Of a DNA stretch of 26,456 bases, positions 21,531 through 26,456 are shown piece after piece (positions within the stretch are counted from its first letter, which is position 1; every line of letters begins with the position of its first letter). Source of the stretch: a virus; IMG/VR virus record IMGVR_UViG_3300047481_000351, positions 1-26,456 of that record; one strand, 5' to 3'. The notes under the pieces are model-generated. The model ran no database searches. It worked only from the letters and a program-made list of their open reading frames with translations, and had not been told where the DNA came from. The translations under genes were made by a program, and so were the position numbers.

Positions 21531-22397
21531 ATGAGTGTTCCTTTTATGTGGGTTGATGGTAATCTTACGGTGATCCTTAATAACAAGGCTCATCAGGTTC
21601 TTCCAGATCATATTAATTATCGGCTGATTCTGGAGGCTCTTCCAACTGCTTCTAATGATGAGTTGGCACAGTTGGTTGATCTTGAAAAAGCCGTTGAGAA
21701 CTTTAGTCAGGGTATGGTTGAAGTCAAGAACGGCAAGGTGTTGTATCAAGGCGAAGAAGTTCATGGTAGTATTAGTAAGCGTATTCTGGAGTTTATGAAG
21801 AAGGGACTGCCGTTCCAGCCTCTTGTAAACTTTCTGAATAATCTTATGGAAAATCCAAGTATGCAGAGTCAAACTGAACTGTATGATTTCTTGGAGCATG
21901 AATTGCTTCCGATTACTGAAGACGGTTGTTTTCTTGCATACAAGGCTGTGCGTAGTGATTACATGGATAAGTATGCTGGTACTTTTGACAACCATGTGGG
22001 TAATGTGTGCGAAATGCCAAGATCAAGAGTAGACGATAATCGCAGCGTAGGTTGTTCTAAGGGTCTTCATGCTGGTGCATTGAACTATGTGGCCGGTTAT
22101 GGCAATGCTGATCATGGTGACCGCATTGTAATTGTGAAGATTCATCCCAAGGATGTGGTGAGCGTTCCTAGTGATTGTAATCACGAGAAACTTCGTACCT
22201 GTCGATATGAAGTAGTCGGTGAATATCAGGGCGAATTGCTAAAGCCTCTCTACAAGAGTGAGTTTAGTGAGGATTCTTATTACGAAGACGAAGAGGATAA
22301 TCTGTATGATGAATACGATGATGCGTACTGGGATCAGTATGATGAAGAAGATGAGGATGATGAATGGGGAGGTGCTGTAGACGATGAGGATTATTGA
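21531..22397 (+). CDS. rIIB: rIIB-like protein with acidic C-terminal tail
   Basis: AGGAG precedes ATG 21531. The C-terminal half has the rIIB family pattern: LYDFLEHELLPITEDGCFLA, YKAVRSDYMDKYAGTFDNHV, CSKGLHAG, then VVSVPSDCNHEKLRTCRYEV. T4 rIIB acts with rIIA against lambda exclusion. Here 288 residues, close to the T4 protein (312), with a final stretch of about 40 residues that is nearly all Asp, Glu and Tyr. The same order rIIA-rIIB as in T4 supports the pair. Confidence 0.85.
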   Translation: MSVPFMWVDGNLTVILNNKAHQVLPDHINYRLILEALPTASNDELAQLVDLEKAVENFSQGMVEVKNGKVLYQGEEVHGSISKRILEFMKKGLPFQPLVNFLNNLMENPSMQSQTELYDFLEHELLPITEDGCFLAYKAVRSDYMDKYAGTFDNHVGNVCEMPRSRVDDNRSVGCSKGLHAGALNYVAGYGNADHGDRIVIVKIHPKDVVSVPSDCNHEKLRTCRYEVVGEYQGELLKPLYKSEFSEDSYYEDEEDNLYDEYDDAYWDQYDEEDEDDEWGGAVDDEDY

Positions 22398-22583
22398 TTG
22401 ATAAGGGATGTTGGTCGCCATAAAACGCGACCGGAAGAAGATGGTCCGCTGGGCGGATACTAGTTAAAGTGTGGTTCGATTCCACAACCATCTTTTTAAT
22501 AGGATGTTGATTTTGATAGGTTATGTTATCTATCCCGGCATCTCTATGATTTTGTAGGTAGAGGCACAGGAAAAGGAAAAGAT
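22398..22583 (+). other. Structured non-coding gap between rIIB and primase
   Basis: No gene is seen. In order: hairpin GGTCGC-CATAAAAC-GCGACC (about 22413-22432), the tRNA-like element 22439-22494, then two short stems, GATAG/CTATC and CTCTA/TAGAG (about 22515-22565), before the primase Shine-Dalgarno. GGATGTTG occurs twice (about 22406 and 22502). No intrinsic terminator with a clean stem and U-run is convincing, so rIIA-rIIB and primase may share a processed transcript. Confidence 0.5.
22439..22494 (+). ncRNA. tRNA-like element lacking normal D and anticodon arms
   Basis: AGATGGT (22439-22445) pairs with ACCATCT (22487-22493), followed by T; a TGTGG/CCACA stem with loop TTCGATT (22470-22486) is a perfect T-arm. 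Between them are only 24 bases (a CCGC-TGG-GCGG mini-hairpin and a linker), too short for D and anticodon arms. It may be a deletion relic, a tRNA mimic or a processing signal. CCA is not encoded. Confidence 0.55.
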
Positions 22584-23720
22584 ATGTTTAGTGATAAGTT
22601 GGCTTTTAATCCCTTTGATAAGAATAACGATGTTAACTGCGGTTTTGCTCAAGATGCTAGAGCTAAGTTCCTAGACTCTTTTAAGCAAAGCCATATCTTT
22701 GTTTACAATGGTAATCCACGCAAGAAAATTAGTAGCATGAATCATTCATCTGGAGATAATGGTCTTGCAGAAGCGGTGAGGGCCAATGTAAGCAATCACT
22801 CAGATGTTTATTTCTACGTTAATGGTGGACGTAAACTTTATGCCATCAAGCAGTTTACTTGTTGTTTCTGCGATATGGATGCTGGTCGTGATGAACAAGG
22901 TAGCTATTTCAAGCCAAGTATTGTGATGCAAAAGAAGAAGGACTTTCTTGATGCTATCAATGATTTTCCAGTAAAACCAAGTTGGGTGGTAGATACTCGT
23001 AATGGTTATCAGTGCTACTGGATTTTTGATGATGCTAGTCGAAACATTGTGGGTCATAACAAGACCTTCTGGAATGGTCTGCAAAAGAAGCTAGTGAACT
23101 ACTTTGGTGGAGATCCCCGAGCCATCAAGCCCAATCAGATTTATCGTGTTCCTTATACTTGGTGGCGTAAGGAATGGGAAAAGAAGGCTCCGTATTTTAC
23201 GAGTCTGCTTCCCGGTTGTACTGGTCAACCGATTAATGTGGCAGATCTTAAAGCGGCCCTTACTGGTCAACCAGCCACTCTACAAATCGTTCCTGAAAAG
23301 TGCAGCGATGAATGGTATAAGGGTTATGCTAAGGCTTATAAGCAGTCTGATATTACTGGTGTTCCAGTGTCGGCCTCTGTTGCTACAGACATTCTGAACC
23401 AACTCAGGCACGAAGAGACGGACAAGCAGATAAAGACGATCTATAATAATCCAGACGCTCTAAAGTATTATCGCACCTATGGTAATCCTATGCCGGTGAT
23501 GCCTGTGTCCGATGACGAAAAAGATACGCTACAGACGCTACCAGAGGATACTGGAGACGAGGATATAAACCTTGATGGGTCACAGACGCAACTTTTAAAA
23601 ACCGTTGTGGAGTTCCTAAATCAAGTGAGTACTCCTCTCTACTTTAGTAATAATAGATTCCTCTCTAATGCTGCTAAAGAATTGGCCAATAAGATTAGCG
23701 ATAAATTTTGTATCGGATAA
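22584..23720 (+). CDS. DNA primase of RepB/PrimPol (archaeo-eukaryotic primase) type
   Basis: Its core fits the AEP superfamily: CDMD at 96-99 gives the metal-binding D-x-D, PSWVVDTRNGYQCYWIF (132-148) is the usual S/T-rich strand with Q-x-x-W, and GDPRAIKPNQIYRVP (176-190) is the final motif with GD and R-x-P. It would lay primers (or do primase-polymerase work) for phage replication. Residues 230-378 are a C-terminal extension of unknown fold. AAGGAAAAG precedes ATG 22584. No helicase domain is fused. Alternatives within the superfamily cannot be separated by eye. Confidence 0.75.
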   Translation: MFSDKLAFNPFDKNNDVNCGFAQDARAKFLDSFKQSHIFVYNGNPRKKISSMNHSSGDNGLAEAVRANVSNHSDVYFYVNGGRKLYAIKQFTCCFCDMDAGRDEQGSYFKPSIVMQKKKDFLDAINDFPVKPSWVVDTRNGYQCYWIFDDASRNIVGHNKTFWNGLQKKLVNYFGGDPRAIKPNQIYRVPYTWWRKEWEKKAPYFTSLLPGCTGQPINVADLKAALTGQPATLQIVPEKCSDEWYKGYAKAYKQSDITGVPVSASVATDILNQLRHEETDKQIKTIYNNPDALKYYRTYGNPMPVMPVSDDEKDTLQTLPEDTGDEDINLDGSQTQLLKTVVEFLNQVSTPLYFSNNRFLSNAAKELANKISDKFCIG

Positions 23721-23733
23721 GAACCCTTATCAA

Positions 23734-23804
23734 GCAAGTGTCGTATAATGGTATTACCTTAGATTTCCAATCTAATGACGAGGGTTCGATTCTCTCCACT
23801 TGCT
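23734..23804 (+). tRNA. tRNA-Gly(UCC)
   Basis: Acceptor GCAAGTG (23734-23740) pairs with CACTTGC (23797-23803), discriminator T 23804. D-arm TCGTATAATGGTATTACC resembles bacterial tRNA-Gly; anticodon stem TTAGA/TCTAA with loop TTTCCAA gives TCC. T-stem GAGGG/CTCTC, loop TTCGATT. CCA is not encoded. It reads GGA codons. It lies 13 bases after the primase stop. Confidence 0.93.
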
Positions 23805-23827
23805 TTTCAAACAAACGGAATACAATA

Positions 23828-24247
23828 ATGCATCAAAACGAAGATGACGAAAATTATGATGATGACGAATCATACTATGATAGTCAATATAAATATAAGC
23901 ACTATTTTAAGTTTGATCCTGCTGCTTGGGACGCTTGGGGTAAATGGCTGTATGACGCTATGAAAGAAATAGTTGAAACCAACCCAAACGTCTGGTATAC
24001 TCCAACTTACATCGAAGGATGGCCGACCAAAAAGTTTCCTGTGAATAGTTACTTTCCCAATACTGGTAAAGACCAAAAAACTTTCCAGTATTTGGGGAAT
24101 AACTATGATGGTCAAGCTATTTGGAAGAAAAAATATTTTGTTAGTAATCCCATACAAAGTATCTATATTGATCATTTAGCCGCTAATGCTGCGTATTTTG
24201 TTAAACAACCACATTACTATAAAGGACTGTTCGATATACTGAACTAA
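23828..24247 (+). CDS. Hypothetical protein, 139 aa
   Basis: ATG 23828 is used because the longer frame (from 23708) reads across the tRNA. The N-terminus is a run of Asp/Glu (NEDDENYDDDESYYDSQYKY), the rest is aromatic, rich in Tyr, Trp and Lys (FDPAAWDAWGKWLYDAMKE). No family recognised. Confidence 0.6.
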   Translation: MHQNEDDENYDDDESYYDSQYKYKHYFKFDPAAWDAWGKWLYDAMKEIVETNPNVWYTPTYIEGWPTKKFPVNSYFPNTGKDQKTFQYLGNNYDGQAIWKKKYFVSNPIQSIYIDHLAANAAYFVKQPHYYKGLFDILN

Positions 24248-24252
24248 ATATT

Positions 24253-24687
24253 ATGGCAGCAGAAGTATTCATTATAGATGATCTCGACAAGTTTATAGAA
24301 TGTACCAGGGTATTGATATATCAAAATTTTGGATCAGATACACGCAAAGATATATTAGAAACAAGTTTTGATATAAATAAATTAGATGCTGTAGAGCTTC
24401 AAGAGCTAGATTCTGTACTGTCTCAAACAGAATGTCTTTTAATGGCTAAGGATTATATTAGGTCACAACAGCATAAAACCAACAAGACTATTAGGTATCT
24501 TATATCTAATAATGAATACATGAAAATGATAGAATGTTTTAATAGTCGTATGGTAAGTAATATGCTTAATAATTTGGTAAACAAAGGAGTACTAGAAACA
24601 GCATATGATGCTGAATCTAATGACTTTATTTTTTGGACTAAAAATGACGACACAAAATCAACTAATCAAAAACCAGAAACCGACTGA
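24253..24687 (+). CDS. Hypothetical protein, paralogue of the one at 11112
   Basis: 144 residues, acidic and helical; the C-terminal segment MLNNLVNKGVLETAYDAESN, then FIFWTKND is shared with the protein at 11112 (see there). A winged-helix-like module is possible. The next gene starts 44 bases before its end, as in the other copy. No Shine-Dalgarno is evident. Confidence 0.6.
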   Translation: MAAEVFIIDDLDKFIECTRVLIYQNFGSDTRKDILETSFDINKLDAVELQELDSVLSQTECLLMAKDYIRSQQHKTNKTIRYLISNNEYMKMIECFNSRMVSNMLNNLVNKGVLETAYDAESNDFIFWTKNDDTKSTNQKPETD

Positions 24688-25120
24688 ACTAGACGTACAT
24701 CTAAAATATAGGTGTCCAGAATGTGCGAGAGATCATTGGCTTGCATTGAGAGAAACTCAGACTAGAGGATTTATTATAGTCTGTGAATGTAGTACTATTA
24801 TCAAGCCAAAGCTAATTAAAGATATCAAAATTCAATATAATAAAAAGATTAAAGCTATTGCGCAACCAGCAGTAGAGACCATAGAAACTATAGAAATACC
24901 AGAACCCGTGGTGAATATTATAGTAGAAAAACCTGAGTTGATTCCGCCAGATAGTCTAATAGATAGTTGTGTTTCTGTTTTACAAACTTATGGGTTTACT
25001 GATACCGAAACTAAAGATTTGATTCATAAAACATACCAACAGCACAGCACCTGTACAGTTAGTGAATTTATTCGATACTGTTTAAAAAATATTACTTTGG
25101 GAGAAAATAATAATGGCTAA
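24644..25120 (+). CDS. Zinc-ribbon protein with RuvA-III-like C-terminus
   Basis: ATG 24644 is inside the end of the previous gene. Residues 24-49 carry CPEC and CEC, a zinc-ribbon knuckle. A linker rich in Ile, Pro and Glu follows. Residues 103-150 (LIDSCVSVLQTYGFTDTETK, then EFIRYCLKNI) look like RuvA domain III, the three-helix unit that binds RuvB. Its stop overlaps the ruvB start (8 bases), so the two are likely produced together. I infer a RuvB-recruiting adaptor that lacks RuvA's DNA-binding domains. A chance helical match is possible. Confidence 0.6.
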   Translation: MTTQNQLIKNQKPTELDVHLKYRCPECARDHWLALRETQTRGFIIVCECSTIIKPKLIKDIKIQYNKKIKAIAQPAVETIETIEIPEPVVNIIVEKPELIPPDSLIDSCVSVLQTYGFTDTETKDLIHKTYQQHSTCTVSEFIRYCLKNITLGENNNG

Positions 25121-26006
25121 TCTTGTTAGACCTTCTACTTTTGATGATGTGATTGGTCAAGAAGATGTTGTACAAAGATTAAAGATTGTGGTGGCTGGTT
25201 GCAAGTCTACAGAATCAGTAATGCCTCATATTTTAATTGACGGGCCTCCGGGACTAGGTAAAACCACGATATCTAGTGCTATTGCTAATGAACTAGGAGT
25301 CAATCTTTACACTATTAACGCGGCAAACATTCGTAGTGTAAAAAATCTATTGCCGTATCTAATGGGCATTGCTCCACGTTCTGTATTATTTATTGACGAA
25401 ATCCATAGACTACCTAAGATTGTTGAAGAATTTTTATATCCAGTAATGGAAGACTTTGTATTGAATATTGTACTAGAAAGCAAGCCTGAACAAATTGATC
25501 TACCTATGTTTACTGTGGTTGGGGCTACTACTAGTGGAGGTAGTTTAAGTCAACCATTTTATGATCGGTTTGCAATGAAAGAACATTTGTCTTTCTATAA
25601 CAACACTGAACTAGCTAAACTAGCAGAGTTGAACGCCAAAAAGCTCGGACTAAATATTTCTCAAGAAGCTCTATTAGAGATCGCTAAAAGAAGTAAGGGC
25701 ACTCCTCGTATCCTTAATGCTAGACTGCAATGGTATAAGAGCTTTGTGAGTTATCATAACAATAACAATTCTTCTGTAGATGAGATTTTTATGAGTCAGG
25801 GTATTGACGACAAGGGACTTGATCTGTATGATAGAATGTATTTAGAGGTATTGAAGAAAAACAAAATGAACCCACTAGGTTTAAAGAGCATATCCTCATT
25901 AACGGGGATTGCTATGGAAACTATCGAAAATAGCGTTGAGCCATTTTTGATTAGAATGGGCTATGCTGTCAGGACTCCCAAAGGAAGAGTGATTGGTAAT
26001 GTTTAA
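25113..26006 (+). CDS. ruvB: RuvB-like Holliday junction branch-migration ATPase
   Basis: RuvB is a hexameric AAA+ motor that moves Holliday junctions. Walker A GPPGLGKT (44-51), Walker B LFIDEIH (92-98), sensor GATT (137-140), PFYDRF (148-153) with Arg152 at the arginine-finger position, GTPR (196-199) as sensor 2, and a C-terminal winged helix (about 236-297: LDLYDRMYLEVLKKNKMNPL, ending MGYAVRTPKGRV) all match. Length 297 is slightly shorter than the bacterial protein (about 336). No ruvA or ruvC gene is seen in the window. Confidence 0.93.
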   Translation: MANLVRPSTFDDVIGQEDVVQRLKIVVAGCKSTESVMPHILIDGPPGLGKTTISSAIANELGVNLYTINAANIRSVKNLLPYLMGIAPRSVLFIDEIHRLPKIVEEFLYPVMEDFVLNIVLESKPEQIDLPMFTVVGATTSGGSLSQPFYDRFAMKEHLSFYNNTELAKLAELNAKKLGLNISQEALLEIAKRSKGTPRILNARLQWYKSFVSYHNNNNSSVDEIFMSQGIDDKGLDLYDRMYLEVLKKNKMNPLGLKSISSLTGIAMETIENSVEPFLIRMGYAVRTPKGRVIGNV

Positions 26007-26322
26007 GATTTTCAATTTTGGAATTTTACGATATGCTGCCAGATCATCTAAGTGGTCTCAGGTTAGAAAAAACCATTTAAAGTCCAATGATAAATGTGCT
26101 GCCTGCGGAACAGATAAAGATCTGGAGGTTCATCATATTGTTCCTGTACATATCAATGCAGATTTAGAGCTAGACCCTGATAATCTCATCACTCTATGCT
26201 CTAGGTCATGTCATTTATTAATAGGTCACTTGATGGACTTTAAAAGCTGGAATCCTCATGTAATACATGATGCTAAGAATATTTGTATTAAAATTAAAAC
26301 GAGACCTTATAAAGACGTATGA
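25999..26322 (+). CDS. HNH endonuclease
   Basis: ATG 25999 overlaps the ruvB end. The core CAACGTDKDLEVHHIVPVH, then PDNLITLCSRSCHLLIGH is a classical HNH fold with CxxC...C zinc ligands. It begins with a basic region that may bind DNA (KWSQVRKNHLKSNDK). Phage copies are often homing or packaging-associated nucleases; no terminase is seen in this window, so a homing-type gene behind ruvB is more likely. Confidence 0.85.
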   Translation: MFKIFNFGILRYAARSSKWSQVRKNHLKSNDKCAACGTDKDLEVHHIVPVHINADLELDPDNLITLCSRSCHLLIGHLMDFKSWNPHVIHDAKNICIKIKTRPYKDV

Positions 26323-26456
26323 TTAGATATACAAAAAATTGGTTAAATCATAATGCTTTCAATGCTTTAAATAAATTCAAAGGATTAGATAATCTAAATT
26401 TTTTAGAAATCGGTTCTTTTGAAGGACAGTCTGCTAATTTTTTTATTGATAACTAT
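26319..26456 (+). CDS. SAM-dependent methyltransferase, N-terminal part
   Basis: Overlaps the HNH stop (ATGA) and is open to the window end (46 codons). NFLEIGSFEGQSANFF is motif I of class I methyltransferases (LEIGxxxGxS), as in the Methyltransf_24 type. The target (DNA, sugar or small molecule) cannot be told from this fragment. Confidence 0.6.
   Translation, partial: MIRYTKNWLNHNAFNALNKFKGLDNLNFLEIGSFEGQSANFFIDNY

Noticed and set aside
23708-23827. N-terminal extension of the gene at 23828
   Set aside because: The bases form tRNA-Gly(UCC), and ATG 23828 behind the tRNA is a fitting start.
1-26456. CRISPR arrays, insertion sequences, attachment sites
   Set aside because: No regularly spaced repeats, transposase genes or long terminal repeats were seen on reading the window.

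Overview
This window looks like part of a large tailed-phage genome (Caudoviricetes, myovirus-like). About 60 short, tightly packed genes run almost all on the + strand, with ATGA, GTGA or TAATG start/stop overlaps and strong Shine-Dalgarno sites. Phage hallmark genes are present: an rIIA/rIIB pair, ThyX, a UV-damage endonuclease, an ATP-dependent DNA ligase, a primase of the RepB/PrimPol type, a RuvB helicase and free-standing HNH endonucleases. DNA is AT-rich. The host is not proven. A tRNA-Leu(UAA) gene split by a small group I intron after U34, as in cyanobacteria, and a tmRNA whose resume site looks cyanobacterial both point towards a cyanobacterial host. The UvdE and OGG-like repair genes would suit a sunlit habitat.

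Layout. 1-1651: a DUF2283-like fragment, unknown genes and a metallophosphoesterase gene that is interrupted after codon 11 by a 22-nt hairpin insert. 1648-6123: small unknown and membrane proteins, two HExxH metallopeptidase-like proteins and ThyX. 6136-9429: UvdE, tiny proteins, a deaminase-like protein, the only minus-strand gene (HNH) and a conserved-looking unknown. 9445-11797: small zinc-ribbon and unknown proteins. 11797-12149: tmRNA, followed 6 bases later by an endonuclease VII-like gene. 12708-15755: DNA ligase, a membrane-anchored protein and an HhH-GPD (OGG-like) glycosylase. 15752-18752: a well-translated small protein, the intron-containing tRNA-Leu, then more small proteins including a DUF6899-like one. 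18768-23804: rIIA, rIIB, a tRNA-like element, primase and tRNA-Gly(UCC). 23828-26456: a paralogue of an earlier gene, a zinc-ribbon protein with a RuvA-III-like tail, RuvB, HNH and the start of a methyltransferase.

Nine sigma70-type promoters (TTGACA, 16-17 bases, TGG-TATAAT-like) divide the window into transcription units. Several carry a shared CCGAT(A) in the spacer. DNA metabolism and repair genes each tend to stand first behind such a promoter (uvdE, ligase, glycosylase, rIIA).

The most unusual element is at 606-630. A GGT codon is followed directly by TAG inside a TTCG-capped hairpin, and a second GGT lies 22 bases on. Skipping from the first to the second GGT restores a perfect metallophosphoesterase. 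This is the layout of the translational bypass in phage T4 gene 60.
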